This document shows, piece after piece, positions 12,426-24,540 of a stretch of DNA of 64,000 bases (position 1 is the stretch's first letter; each line of letters begins with the position of its first letter). The translations under genes were made by a program, and so were the position numbers. A model generated the notes under the pieces. The model had not been told where the DNA came from. It did not search any database and saw nothing but the letters and a program-made list of their open reading frames with translations. The stretch is from positions 7,757,501 to 7,821,500 of the forward strand of contig CM042042.1 of the NCBI GenBank assembly GCA_023525975.1, in the 5' to 3' direction. The DNA is from Smallanthus sonchifolius. Lineage: Eukaryota; Streptophyta; Magnoliopsida; Asterales; Asteraceae.

Positions 12426-12767
12426 GCGAACTTCTTCCCCAACCAAAACCCTAGATCTGGTTCATGTTTTCCAATCATTCAATCATCAAACTTTTTACGT
12501 TCAAAGCGTTTCTTTTTAACCCATGAGCTCAAATCTATGGTTTGTTTTCGATTCCATACGTAAAAACCGTGCCTTTATTCGTTATTACCTGAATACCCAC
12601 AAACTATAAAATTCCAGATTCTGGCTAGATGGTTACCTTTTAGAGTCCGGATTCTGTCACTATCCGTTGATGTGATGAAGACTAACCATCCTCGAGCTTT
12701 TGAGTCTTTTCCCTTGCTTTCTCTCTCTAGACCCGTGATCTTCTTTCTCTCTCTAAAATGGCGCAAA

Positions 12768-12868
12768 GTGATGAACACAACCTAGGGACACCACATTAAC
12801 CCTTTTGAGCTTTTGAGCCTTTTTCGTTGATGTGATGAACACAACCTAGGGACACCACATTAACCCTT
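12768..12868. repeat. direct repeat, 37 bp twice
   Basis: Sequence starting GTGATGAACACAACCTAGGG and ending CACATTAACCCTT occurs at 12768-12804 and 12832-12868, separated by a TTTTGAGC-rich spacer, inside the probable solo LTR. Confidence 0.85.
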
Positions 12869-14726
12869 AGATCTATTTAAAAGTAGTTAACTCGTAAAAC
12901 TCGACATGTTTAACCATTTCTCGTAACACTTTTTTTTATACGATAAAACGTGTGAGTATGTACGATAGCCTAAAAAAACAAGTAAGAAGGAGATTAGAAA
13001 CTCACTGGTTACGAAGATCTAACTCCCGTGCTATTACCCGACCGTCCACACACAAAACCGAACCTGTCAAACGTATGATCAAATGATTAGAATACGTTCT
13101 AATAGTACGTCGAATAGTGCATAACATATAAACCCCACACTTCGTCTCAACCACTCATCATTTCAATCACTAAACCCTAGCTCCACGAATACAGGTGTAC
13201 CTGAGCCGGGTTCCCATGCATGCACGTATGCCATGCAAACCCTAGTCGCCGACCATTGTTGTCCTCCGTCTCATCCATTGTGCATCACCCTGCACGTTGT
13301 CTACGTCTTTTTCATCGTGCCAAACCCTTATCGGCTAACACCACCACTACCAACACTGATGGCCTCCGCCCGAGCCACCCTACACGTAGGAAGCATCATC
13401 TTCCTCGTCCTCCACCGTTCACCACCATGGTGCGCCACCACAGCAGCCGCCGGTAACCGTCCCCATGTCACACCACCAAAGTCTGTCCTCCTCTCTCTCT
13501 TCCTCTCGGCAGCCGACCACCACACCAACTGGATCACCACCACGTCCCCTTATGTCGTCTGCCACTGTCATGCACCACCACCTGGCCATCGTCGGCCACA
13601 TGCTACTACCCGTAGCCACCATCGACTGCCACTCCTCTTACCCGATAACCCTCTTAATAAAAAAACGGAAACAAGAATGTGATAAAAACGTAAAACGGGA
13701 TTACCTTAACATGTCACGGAAGCCAAGCGCGGCTGCTCTCCTTTCTTCCCCGTCGTCGGCTCTCCCTCTTTTTTCGGTTTCAGTCGTCGCGCACCCTAGG
13801 TCAACAAAAACCTAGGGTTTCCCATAAAGGGATATTTAAACCCTTACAAGTTCCATCCGGGTCCCTCCAGTTTCGTCTCGCGCGTTTCGATCTCAAGTTA
13901 CTTACTACACGATTAACCGTTCTTTTAATGCCGTTAAAACGCACCTTATGTGACCAACCTTGCCAAGCATTTTATTAAATGGAGACTCGGGTCACTCATT
14001 AACCCAAACCATTATTTTTCGGATTCCCGGGATGTTACATGATTGTTGGGCTAATCTTGTCATAGTCTAATTCGTATTGGAAGGCTTGGGCCGATTTCTT
14101 AGAAGTGAAGGAAGTTTGTTTTGCAAGTTTTTTTAGGTTTAGTATTTGTATAAGTCTAGAAAATTCATTTTATTTAATAATTATATAGGTTTATCGTTAA
14201 GCATTCCAGTAGGATTAGAATAGGTTTGTTTGATTATATATATTGGGTCTTGTAATTGCATGAAGGTGAGAAATTACATTCAATGTGGTTACGAGTTGGG
14301 TTCTTGGGTTAGGGTTTGGTTGATTGAATCTAATCGCAGTACCTATAATTTCATAAATGATAAGTTTTTTAGCGGTTTTATTTTTCTACATTTTATTTTA
14401 TAAGCTTTGAAAAACGTTAATTTTTTACACGAATTAACAAGCTGCAACACGCATCCGCACAATCCTAGTTTCTAATTTATCATAGAAATTGAAAACTATC
14501 ATTATTAAACTTTTATAAATATAAATACATGCGATTGGCAGGTTTTTATTTCCAAACATATACAATCTTTATCTTTTTTCTTATACCAATTTTGGATTCA
14601 GTAATTCAGTTTTTGAATTACAAAAACCGAGATCCATCCCTTTTGGCTGCAAATCCCATATCTAAAATATGATTAGTCCACCTCATCTTCGATGATATCA
14701 TATCGAGTGTGACCGAATAAAGTTCA

Positions 14727-14734
14727 TCACGTCA
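14727..14734 (-). promoter_or_regulatory. UPRE-like element upstream of BiP-like gene
   Basis: TCACGTCA, read TGACGTGA on the minus strand, matches the plant unfolded-protein-response element TGACGTGR bound by bZIP60/bZIP28. It lies about 50 bp before the ATG of the BiP-like gene, where such elements control BiP induction. This is a short match and could be chance. Confidence 0.4.
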
Positions 14735-14784
14735 TCATCGATTTATTTACACCGGGTCATTAATTCCGAACACGGCCGTGAAGC

Positions 14785-16621
14785 ATGGGTCGCTCCGGCA
14801 TCGTGCTAGCAATCATCTTGATCGGTATTTTTTTCAGATGTTCATTTGTTTTTGTTGCTACTGTTTTTACAGTATTTTTTTGCTTGATTTTTATGTATTA
14901 GACAATATATTGCAAATACCTAATCTTTCGTAAACAAAGTTTTCAAAAGTGTTTCAATTAAGTCACTCAATACGCATTTTATACTGTATACACCATCGAG
15001 CATACTATGATGAGTGACCTAATTGGAATATTTTTGAAACTTAGTTACTATTCTGTGGTGTTTTCTCTTTTTCGTATGTATACGGCTTGTTCTAGTAGTA
15101 TTGTTTAAAATGTTGATGGCGAAAGAAGGATGATGTTTAGCGTGTTACAGGTTGCCTATTTGCAATTTCAATTGCGCCAGAAGAGGCCAACAAGTTGGGA
15201 ACTATTATCGGGATTGATCTTGGGACTACCTATTCTTGTGTTGGTGTTTATAAGAACGGCCACGTGGAAATCGTAGCCAATGATCAAGGAAACCGCATGA
15301 CTCCATCATGGGTGGCTTTCACGGACTCCAAGAGGTTGATCGGTGAGGCTGCAAAGAATCAGGCGGCTGTAAATGCCGAAAGGACCATCTTTGGTGTTAA
15401 AAGACTTATTGGGAGAAAGTATGAACCTACAATCTTTTTGGGAATAGATATAGGATTGGAATCATGTTGTTTTAGTGTTTTCCAATGTTGAACATTTTAT
15501 CTTTTTTAACAGGTTTGAGGACAAAGAGGTGGAAAGAGATATGAAACTCGTCCCGTATAAAATTGTGAACAAAGACGGAAAGCCTTATATCCAAGTTAAA
15601 CTCAAGGATGGGGACACCAAAGTTTTCAGTCCTGAAGAGATTAGCGCGATGATTCTTACCAAAATGAAGGAGACGGCGGAAGCATTCCTTGGAAAGGAAA
15701 TTAAGGACGTTGTTGTGACAGTTCCTAGTAAGTTTATAAGCTATAGATTTTTTTTAACGGAATTTAGTATTGACGGTTTGATTTTTGTTTTTGTTTCTCC
15801 TTGCAGCATACTTCAATGACGCCCAAAGGCACGCTACCAAGGATGCTTGTCTGATTGCTAATTTGAATGTTGCGAGAATCATTGACGAACCTAGGGCTGC
15901 TGCTATTGCATATCTGTGTGATGAAAATGTTGAGAAGAACATCCTTGTATTTGACCTTGGTGGTGGAACATTTGATGTTACTATCTTGGCATTTGACTAT
16001 GGTGTTTTTGAGGTTCTTGCCACAAATGGAGACACTTATCTTGGAGGTAAGGATTTTGTTTGCAACTTTCTATGATTTCGAGTTGTTCTGTTCTGTTCTG
16101 TTTGTTGAGTACGCTCACGAATGATCGGTCCTGTTTTCAAGGTGAGGACTTTGACCAGAGGATAATGGAACACTTGATCAAATTGATTAAGAAGAAGCAT
16201 GGGAAAGACATTAGCAAGGACAACGTAGCTCTTGGAAAGCTAAGAGGGGAAGTTGAGCGAGCCAAGAGAGCCTTGAGTACTGAGCACCAGGCCCGTGTTG
16301 AGATCGAGTGTCTTTTTGATGTTGTAGATTTTTCTGAGCCATTGACTCGAGCTCAATTTGAGGAGTTGAACAACGATTTATTCAAAAAGATCATAGGTTA
16401 CGTGAAGAAGGCTATGAAGGATGCTGGTTTGGAGAAACGCCAGATTGATGAGATTATTCTTGTTGGCGGGAGTACTAGGATTCCAAAGGTTCAACAACTC
16501 CTCCGGGATTACTTCAATGGAAAGGAACCAAACACGGGTGTGAACCCGGATGAGGTAGTCGCTTTTGGTGCTGCTGTTCAAGGAAGCATTTTGAGTGGAG
16601 AGAGTAGTGATGCAAATAAAG
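14785..16621 (+). pseudogene. BiP-like ER HSP70, ATPase domain only
   Basis: Luminal binding protein (BiP) is the ER HSP70 chaperone. Five exons join in phase: 14785-14824 (hydrophobic signal peptide MGRSGIVLAIILI), 15151-15418, 15513-15727, 15807-16046 and 16142-16621, giving about 414 residues without a stop. Visible HSP70 signatures are IGIDLGTTYSCVGV, LVFDLGGGTFDV and ILVGGSTRIPKVQQLL, which make up the nucleotide-binding domain. BiPs are about 665 residues. The frame here ends at a consensus donor (AAATAAAG/GTAATT), and no linker, substrate-binding domain or HDEL-type signal follows. Read-through of the donor stops at 16750-16752. Conserved residues are changed, including EPRAAAIAYL where EPTAAAIAYG is usual and IFGVKRLIG for IFDVKRLIG. 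This suggests relaxed selection and a truncated pseudogene, although the complete frame leaves a soluble ATPase fragment possible. Confidence 0.85.
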
Positions 16622-16752
16622 GTAATTCAAATTTTCCTTATCATATGTACCATGTATTTAGAGGTCTACAACGGGTCGGGTTGGTGTCGAATATCAACAA
16701 GACAATGTTACTTAAGTCTGTAAATCTAATTCAAACTATAACTAAACTGTAG

Positions 16753-17259
16753 GTCGTATGTGCTGAGGACGACGCGATTTGTGTTGCTTTTGCTTTTTTG
16801 GCAGTACGGATTAAGATATCAAATACTCCATGTGGTAAGGATAACTTTACATTTATTGATATGAACTTATTTTGCCTTTGGGCATCCTATACATCTGTTG
16901 AAACTCCGATTTATTATTTAGTTATATTTTAGTTTTGATATTATGTTATGCTTTTTTCAGATTATAGTACTGTAAAACTTGTCGCATGCAATAGACTTAT
17001 GAACTTGTACTCATTATTGCATGTCTCCGTAGATGATAAAACTTTGCTATTGTGCTATTATGTTCAGTTAATTCTTAGGTAGTTATGTTACCCCTTAGAT
17101 TTAGTACTCTGTTCCCTGAGCATGTCATACAATTATTGTGGCTTCAATGATATGACACTTTTCGTGATAGTGTTTTAAAAGTTCACGACGTCTCCGTTTA
17201 GTAGTTAGAGATTACATTGGCCATATTTATATGGGAGGCGTATGGATTGATCCTAGTTA
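16753..17259. other. region after the BiP-like fragment
   Basis: No BiP 3' exon is detectable. The sequence is AT-rich and may belong to the LTR remnant that ends at 17796, but its start cannot be placed. Confidence 0.35.
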
Positions 17260-17796
17260 GAGGGTGGAGTATGTGTGTATGCCACACACACCATCTCATA
17301 TTTGGTGCATAACCTAGAGTATACCCCTAATTCGGTTTCGGCCCCGGGTACTTTCTTATATTACGCGACTTTTTTTATTGATTTACAATGTCATGTAGAT
17401 CAATTTTGTATCAGATTTCAGCATTATATGTATAGTTCAGTATCTGATTACAGTATTTTGGTATAAATGTCAGTTCTGTTATCAATTATGTTCATTTAAC
17501 TATTTCTATGATGATATTCAGTTATTATTTGTTATTTCTTTTCCCACCCACTGAATGTTATGCTCATGCGTTCTTTGTTTCATGCAAAATCTAGGGACAC
17601 AGTGAGGAGAGGACTTGGAGTTTAAGGGCTTTTTAATTTCAGTTAACTTAATGAACAATTAATTAGGTTCTTTTGACTTTGTTTGGGGATGTTTAGATTT
17701 TAAACTTTGGATTATTACTCTTTAATTTTACGGATTGTGTTTTGATTTGATATCTGTAATATTAACATTTCAATCCTTCCGGGTTGAGGTGTTACA
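17260..17796 (+). mobile_element. gypsy LTR remnant (3' part)
   Basis: CCCACCCACTGAATGTTATG, then GGACACAGTGAGGAGAGGAC and an end GGGTTGAGGTGTTACA, follow the usual order of the R/U5 part of plant Ty3/gypsy LTRs, with terminal TGTTACA at 17796. No paired LTR or primer site is seen. The remnant begins just where the BiP-like gene loses its 3' half, so it may mark the break. Confidence 0.45.
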
Positions 17797-18234
17797 ACTA
17801 ATGCTATTAATGTGTTAACGAGTAAGAATCGTACTTTTGGATGTGGCTTCGCTTATCCTCAGTATTGAAACAATCAGAGGAGTGATGACCTAATTGATCC
17901 TACGAAACAACGTAAGCCATACTTCACGCGATTCATGGTTTGCTTATCAGACAAGCATCTGGATCCACACTTCATGCTTTTACTGAAGCTCAATGGCAGA
18001 GTCCTTCACAATCTTCTACATCTTCTCTTCATGTCTAACAAGAAAGTTCTAGAAGTGTGAACTAGCAGTTTATGAAAAAATAACCGGATCATTAGATAGT
18101 GACTGTAATTTCTTTGGCAATGGGAGGTTTTTCATATATACCGCGGAGTGACCTGACATTGAGCTAGAGGCGAAGGGACAGACTTCAAAGTTTGCGGTAA
18201 AGCACGTAGGGTCTGGATAGGTTCCAATACTTCT

Positions 18235-18725
18235 AGTCAAAACCGGTTCTAAAAATACCCGAAACCGGTTCTACCCTAAACCGGTTCTCTCCAAAACTGG
18301 TTCTCTCCCAAACCCGGTTCTCCCAAAACCGGTTCTAAAACCGGTTCACTCCCGAAAAACGTGCTAGAACTTTTTTGACAAGGATGAGATCGACATGGGA
18401 TTGTCAAGCCCGCTAGAAGAAGATTAATAAATCACCAAATGAAGTCACGAAGATAATAAAAAAACGAAGACAATCTAATTTTTTTATATAATTTATCTAT
18501 GTTTTATGAGTTTATGTTTTAAACATTTATCTATTTTGTAACATTTTAGGTTTTTAATGTTATTGGACTTTTTAATTTAGTTATTTATATGTTTAATTAA
18601 TTTATTTATATGTTTAACTAAGTTTTTCGAATAGTCGGAAATAGGTTCTTGAAATACCCGCCTTGAATTACCGAAACCGGTTCCTGAATACCCAGAACCG
18701 GTTCCTTGAATACCCAGAACCGGTT
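18235..18725. repeat. clustered AACCGGTTCT motifs
   Basis: The word AAACCGGTTCT (palindromic core AACCGGTT) recurs about seven times between 18235 and 18350 and again about four times between 18655 and 18725, with AT-rich sequence between. Two facing clusters of short motifs are typical of DNA-transposon subterminal regions. A hAT transposase remnant lies 1 kb downstream. Element borders are not resolved. Confidence 0.6.
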
Positions 18726-19600
18726 CTTAAGTATATGTCTAATGCCATAAGTTAAGATATGAGATTATGGGTTAATTTGTACGTTTTTTTCTTAAAAATG
18801 GGCCGATTTGGCTCATTATATATTTCCCAATGCAAGAATTGTGGTTGGGCCATTCCAAAGATCATATTGCTTTATTGTTAAAACCGTATTCCAACGTTGA
18901 GGTTCACAAATCGGTTTTTTTGGGGCTCAAATGGGTTCGGTACTTCGGTTTGTGCTAAGAAAAATCAAGTATTTATTTTTGGGGGCCTATTCGGGTCGAA
19001 ACCATTTAATGGCGGGGAAATCCAACCTGATTGGAATCGGTTCGGGTAGGTTTCAAGCCGGATCAAGTTGAAACCAATCCTTATTGAAATTTTCAAAAAA
19101 TATCACGTGTCATTTTCATATTTTTTTTCTTATTAAAATTTTCACATTTTTCCTATTTTAAGTAAGCTTGAATTTTGAAATCTAATTATGTTAAAAAAAA
19201 ATTCAAAAAAAATATAATAAAATTTAAATTATAATTATTACTTAATTAAGGAAACAAATAATTTTATTTATCGTACTTTCATTTTTCATTAAACAACCCC
19301 ATGTAATACATGGGTATATAACCTAGTATGGTTAATATTTTTATTAAATTACAAAAAAAATATAAAATGCAAATTAAATAAATTAAAGATTTTTTAATTA
19401 TTATTTTAATTTTAAAAAGTATAAAAACACAAATTGCAATATATTACAAAAAAAAAACATAGAATTTGCATTACATTTTATTTTTTGTTGCTTAATCGTC
19501 GTCATTTTTATTTGGTGTTTATTCTTCGTCGAGCTGTTGTTGTTTAGTGCTTCATCGAAAGGGAGTTGTTGATCGGAAAGTGAGAACGGCATTCATCGTG

Positions 19601-19840
19601 TTACTCATCCTCGTGTATTTTTTCTTCTACTTCATTTTCACTTTCAAGACTTGAAATGTGTTGTATCCATTCCGCCGCATTCAAGTGGTCTTTCAAACAA
19701 ATGCACATTTTCACTGCTACTAGAGTGAGCTTTGTTCTTCTCATACATAAAACCTTGCCACTAACAGAAAAAACGGATTCCGAAACTACCGTAGAAACTT
19801 TGACAGTTAGTATATCACGAGTCACAGTGGATAAAAAAGT
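19601..19840 (-). pseudogene. hAT transposase, C-terminal dimerisation remnant
   Basis: The minus-strand frame encodes LSTVTRDILTVKVSTVVSES followed by VFSVSGKVL and ends KDHLNAAEWIQ. This is the conserved hAT C-terminal dimerisation block (usual form ARDILTVPVSTVASESAFS). The catalytic part is not recognisable in the decayed sequence up to about 21000. It belongs to an old autonomous hAT element in this AT-rich region. Confidence 0.75.
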
Positions 19841-21555
19841 TCATTCCATTATACGTTCCAGGCTCGCTATTTAAGCCCATTTACTATTTTCATTTCATAA
19901 AGTATATTATAAATTAAGCATTGAGATCCTACTTTCACTACTACTTGACGTCAAGCTCATTGACTCATGTATATCCGATGTTAAATCATATTTTGATAGA
20001 TAAAAGTCAAATATATTTTTGAAAAATTAGCTTTTGTAGTTGTTCCAAGATGGACGTCTTCATCTGGCAAACCTAAATCTTAAGTTATGTCATCAATTAA
20101 AGTTTCAACATTGTCAGCATTTAGGCATGATTTCAATGCGGCGACACAAGTATAACGAGAGATACGTCTTTAAAACATTTTATAAATTTCGTTTTTGTCG
20201 GGCTTATCATTTGCGTAACATGTTGCTTTTAAATTTATACTCGGATAATTTGTTAGACATGATAATCAAGATCATTACTTGCATAATACAAAATATCATT
20301 TTCTAAAAATACAACCAACATAAATCAGGAAAGTTTTATATCACAAAAGCTATTGTGTTCAACTTATAAAACAATTTATTACTAGAAAATGAGGATGGAT
20401 ATCATCATTCACAAACTATTAGCCAATTGTGTTCAAAATTTCAATTTATACATTTCAGAAAATAAAACACCAATAGATAACCGCATAAAGTACCACTCTT
20501 AATATAAAATTAAAGTAAACAAAAGGTACATAAAATGTGTAATCTCATGATCAATACTGCAAGACACATCCTCTATATATACAAAAGAGGAAAACAGAAA
20601 GCTACAAATAAAACATATGTAACTAACTAATTAACTGCTCAATAGAAAGTCAACTACTCATAATAAAGTCAATTGATGTCTGAATAGTTCTAACAAAAAT
20701 TGTAATTGCAAATTAACATAATAACTAACAGTAATTATGAAGTAATCTCACCTTGACACTTAAATGGCTCCCCTATCACGACTAGAATCAAGATGAGTTC
20801 CATCGAGCAAAGTTCCAGTATAATGAACTGTACAAATCGGCGTGATATCGGCATTTAGAGCCTTTGGTCGGAGTGAAATCAGCGATTAGGTTAGAGCTTA
20901 TGGTGTGGAAATTGGAACTTGAAAGTGGGAACGTGATTAGAAATTAGGGTTTGGAAAGTGCCAAAATGAGAATGACAGAATGAACAGTGAAGGTCGAAGG
21001 ATTTATACTTAAAATCTGAAATATACACCTAATATAAAACATGTATCGCGGCAACTTTCATATATCTATGGTATCTTTTTTTTAGAAATACTAAAAATGT
21101 CGCATAACATTTGCTTAAAAGATTGTTTTATATCTTGAGTTTGATCAAGTCCCTCTAGTACAACCAAATTAATAATGTGTTAACACATCGACTATGAAAA
21201 AATAACATTGTTGCAAATTGTTGATATTTTAGTTTTGCAACTGCGTTTGTATTATTCGAGGCATCATTATAGGAAAAACTTTTTTTTTTTCTAATTTAGA
21301 AATTATTGCTTATCTAAAATTTGAATTATTTTGGTTGCGGATACAGAAACAATTCAAATGCAATCGTAAGCTTCATCATCTCCCATGTATCAGGTTTTAC
21401 CCAATGAACGGTAACGCAAAGGTATGAATCCGGTGAACCTTGTAGAGTCGACCAAACATCGTAAGTTATATTCAATTATCCACACTGGTTTGCAAGCTCT
21501 CAAATTAATTCATTTTTCGCTTTCCCACGTTCTAAGACAATCAAGTTTAAGGTAG
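19841..21555. other. decayed AT-rich region, probable hAT relic
   Basis: Upstream of the hAT C-terminal fragment on its own strand. Short open stretches exist but no domain is recognisable. Near 20755-21000 the sequence has mixed composition with no clear gene. Confidence 0.35.
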
Positions 21556-21636
21556 CGCGATTTACGCGATTATAACACATTATCGTGATTTACGTGATTA
21601 TAACACGTTAGCGTGACTTACGTGATTATAACGCTC
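21556..21636. repeat. 28-bp tandem repeat, three copies
   Basis: Units of the form CGTGATTTACGTGATTATAA plus an ACAC(A/G)TTA tail repeat three times with a few changes. Each unit holds two TTACGTGATT-like half-units. Confidence 0.85.
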
Positions 21637-21639
21637 GTT

Positions 21640-22141
21640 GTCAAACAACAAACTCTATTGAATCACGGACTTTGTCATCCTAACTCGAACAATATTTACA
21701 TCAAAATTTCAAATGTTTCTATCATTTGACATTGTTATCTGATCAAATCGGAGTGTCTCTCACCACCTTGCAATACATTCTTATATTTTTTTTCAAGGTC
21801 GAGTTTGATTTCGTATAAAATAAAATAATTTAACACGTCGTTTAATAAAAACTATGATATTCAGTACGTCGTGGGGCATAGTCAAACCAATCTTATCATG
21901 AATTTAAAACTAATAGCATTTCATGAAAATCAGAAACGACACATAGTGATGGGTTAGAGATCCGATTTATTAATTTAGATTTATTTATCAAATTTGTTAA
22001 TAGTATTATATTTATTTTTGTTGCATTAAAGAAAATAATTATAATTTGTTATATTGTATTAAAATATGTAGTTAATTAAATAAACTAATTTGGTTATGAA
22101 ATATTTGTGTTATAAAGTGAGACCTAACTAGAAAAAATTGA
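21640..22141. other. intergenic
   Basis: AT-rich sequence with no recognised feature. Confidence 0.4.
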
Positions 22142-22360
22142 TACCGTTGGCCATCTGGTGCAATGGTAGCCCTAAGAATTTTCATAGTGCAAGTCTTGGA
22201 TTCGAATCATGGCAACAACAAAAAAGGGGGCCGTGGCCAGGTCAGGGGGTTTACCCAGTTGGAGGGTTACTCCTGTGGTGGGCCTCCCTGGATGTTCTAG
22301 GTGTTGCCCCGGGGAAACCCAATTATCCTAGAATATCTAGGTGTTGCCGTTCAAAATATC
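22142..22360 (+). mobile_element. tRNA-derived SINE, family B
   Basis: A-box-like TGGTGCAATGG (22156-22166) and B-box-like GGATTCGAATC (22198-22208) have spacing compatible with a tRNA-derived promoter. They are followed by a non-tRNA body (GTTTACCCAGTTGGAGGGTT, then GGTGTTGCC twice). It abuts the terminus of the Harbinger-type element. No target duplication was identified. Confidence 0.5.
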
Positions 22361-22567
22361 CAATGAGGGTGTGCCATCTTATTTTTACCCAAATGCTACC
22401 CTAACACCCAAAATTGATGGGGGCCCAACCCTAATACCCTCATTTTTATTTTTCTTTTTTTAAATTAAAACTAATAAATAAAACACATTTTATTTATTCA
22501 ATAAAATAAAAATAACAAGAAATACAAAATATTACATAGAATAAAAATAAAATAACATAAAGTCAAT

Positions 22568-22867
22568 CTAATCTTCATCATCCAAATGAATCGTGCTATC
22601 AACATGTTCCACAAAATCAAATCGTAGCCTAAAATGTGTACTCGCATCAAATTTTGGATTTTCGTCGACGAAATAATCGTTCATTAGAGTTTCAAAGGCT
22701 TGTTCACGATCACGTGGCACATATCTTTTTTTAGAGGTTGTCGTGTCTTCTTCTTCGGCTTGGGCGACAATATTCGTCAAAAATTAGAGACTAGACCCGC
22801 TATCATGAGAAAATAGCAACTCGTAGTCACCGGATGATTCAGGAGGAATCAACAATTCGCGATCCAT
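22568..22867 (-). pseudogene. PIF/Harbinger transposase, N-terminal fragment
   Basis: From an ATG at 22867 the minus frame reads MDRELLIPPESSGDYELLF, meets one TAA, and continues to KKRYVPRDREQAFETLMNDY and NPKFDASTHFRLRF. RDRE...L..DYF...P.....FR.RF is the conserved N-terminus of plant Harbinger (ALP1-like) transposases. The DDE catalytic region is missing, so the element is an internal-deletion derivative. Confidence 0.7.
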
Positions 22868-23138
22868 TATAGTGTATATTGAGTAGAAAAAAAGATAAAA
22901 GAAATTTTTTTGGAATGAAAAATATTGTTTAGTTGTATGGTATTTATAATGGTAAAAAAAAGTTTTTTTTATATAAAACGCCCAACGGCATTATAGCCGT
23001 TTTTTTTTCACCTTTTCCATTCGGGTAGTTATACCCGCAAAACACAAGATCCTCACTCGGGTAAGGGGTCGGCGACGGTGTACCCGCGCGGGTTCCTCTA
23101 CCCGATACCCTTACCCGCTGGTGCCCCCTTTACCCTAA

Positions 23139-23274
23139 GGGGTGTTTGTTTCGCTAAAAGTCCACCTCTTAATTGTTTATTTTACCTCTTAATGGTTCAG
23201 TTGAAAAACAATGTTGAACCATTCATACCTTTTAATGGTTCAACAGTTAATGTCAACACTTACCAAACAACCCC
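23139..23274. mobile_element. small MITE inside the Harbinger-type element
   Basis: Starts GGGGTGTTTG and ends CAAACAACCCC. The interior holds repeated TTAATGGTTCA and TGAACCATT words in both orientations. Flanks are CTAAGG (overlapping the start) and ATAAGG. About 136 bp, Tourist-like. It lies between the two inverted arms of the larger element. Confidence 0.55.
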
Positions 23275-24540
23275 ATAAGGACGATTGTAAGGATAAATGT
23301 ATTGTTTAGGTTTGCCCTTAAAATTAAAAATATATAATTAAAAGATGATGAGAACAAAGCTAAAGACGTACATGATTCGATATGCCCGTAATTCTGGAAA
23401 CCATCACTTAAATAAAGAGTATTAGCCAAGTTAACTTTGCAACCCTACAAATAAAAGGTATGGCAGATAATTCAAGTGAACCCTACCTTCATTACCATGA
23501 TAGATTCATTTGTCTTTCGACCCTTCTTGTGTGTCATGTCCTTTAACCATGTGTTCTATTGTTGTTTGCTAGATGTGTTAATAAACCATTAAAACTAACT
23601 GGTCATGGCTTGAAATTGATGAACGACGGAAATTTGAGGAAACCCAAAAGGGTTTGTTTTGGATGAGTCTTCAAGAGATTCAATTATTTTAGTATTTAAT
23701 TTTTAAATAAATAGGTAAAAAGATCAATGTACCCTCATGTGCCTTGCACATGACCATATTTAACAAAAACATTTACTGAGTTAGAGTCAAAGGACGAAAC
23801 GTGCAACATTTATAAACATAAAGGATAATCACTGACAATTTTTAGGACGATTTTTGTAATTTACTCTTAAAAAAATTTGGTACACCACTAATTATGTTTT
23901 CTTTTAGTGATGCAATCAATCTTTTAGTGTATTAAATTAGGGTTGGAGACCAAACATCACACTTTATTAGCTCCTAGACATAACATGTTTACGCTTCTAC
24001 CGAGATGGAATAAACAAGGGACTATCTTTTCGTGAGAATTAATAAATTTAAGGATTAATTTTATGGTTAGGGTGAAGGGGCATCTTTGGGTAACCCTAAT
24101 CGGGTTCAGCGGGTACACCGTCGTCAACACCACGGGCAAGGAAACGGGAAGTCGACTGCGGGTATAAGTGCATACTGAAAGCCCACATATAAACTTTTAT
24201 TTTTTCTTTATGTTTCTTTATTTCTTATTTTTATAAAATATCGTTGTTATTTTTATTTTATTGAGATAGCGATGAATATTTTTATAAAATATTGTTATTA
24301 TTTTTATTTTATTGAATAAATAAAATTAGTTTGAAATATATATTAGTTTATTTTAATAAATGAAATAAAAAAATTATTTAGGGTATTAGGGTTGTGCCCC
24401 CAACACTTTAAGGTATTAGGGTTAGATTTGGATAAAAATGAGGTGACACACCCGCATTGAGTGTTTTTTGTTAAAGTACTTTTTGAATGAGGGTTGTGCC
24501 CCTTCACTCTATATACATCTATTTAGTTTTCATTTTTCAA

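Larger units (their letters stand above)
11871..14039 (-). mobile_element. probable solo LTR of a Ty3/gypsy element
   Basis: The block runs from TGTTACCTCA to GATGTTACA. On the minus strand it begins TGTAACATCCCGGGAATCC, a typical gypsy LTR start, and ends GGTAACA. It contains ACTCACCTGATGAGCGGGTT (about 12015), an arrangement also seen in the LTRs of the middle and inner gypsy elements here (ACTCACCT followed by GCG-rich sequence). No internal domain, primer site or second LTR adjoins it. The flanking 5-mers TGTAT and TGATT match at only three positions, so the exact borders are uncertain. The GC-rich open frames at 13220-13815 lie within it and are not considered genes. Confidence 0.5.
22361..24459. 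mobile_element. non-autonomous PIF/Harbinger element with long TIRs
   Basis: The first and last roughly 50 bp are imperfect inverted repeats: CAATGAGGGTGTGCCATCTT at the left and, complemented from the right end, CAATGCGGGTGTGTCACCTC, each continuing into ATTTTTA.CCAAAT and CCCTAA.ACC. Inner segments around 23060-23135 and 24065-24130 (GACGGTGTACCCGC) are also inverted copies, so the element is foldback-like. It carries a piece of Harbinger transposase at 22568-22867. The target duplication is not clear. Confidence 0.65.

Noticed and set aside
13220..13815. Overlapping GC-rich open frames on both strands
   Set aside because: They lie inside the probable solo LTR, have low-complexity composition and no domain. 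They overlap in several frames, as composition-driven frames do.
22138..22404. 88-codon frame around the SINE-like head
   Set aside because: The frame runs through tRNA-like and transposon terminal sequence and has no domain.
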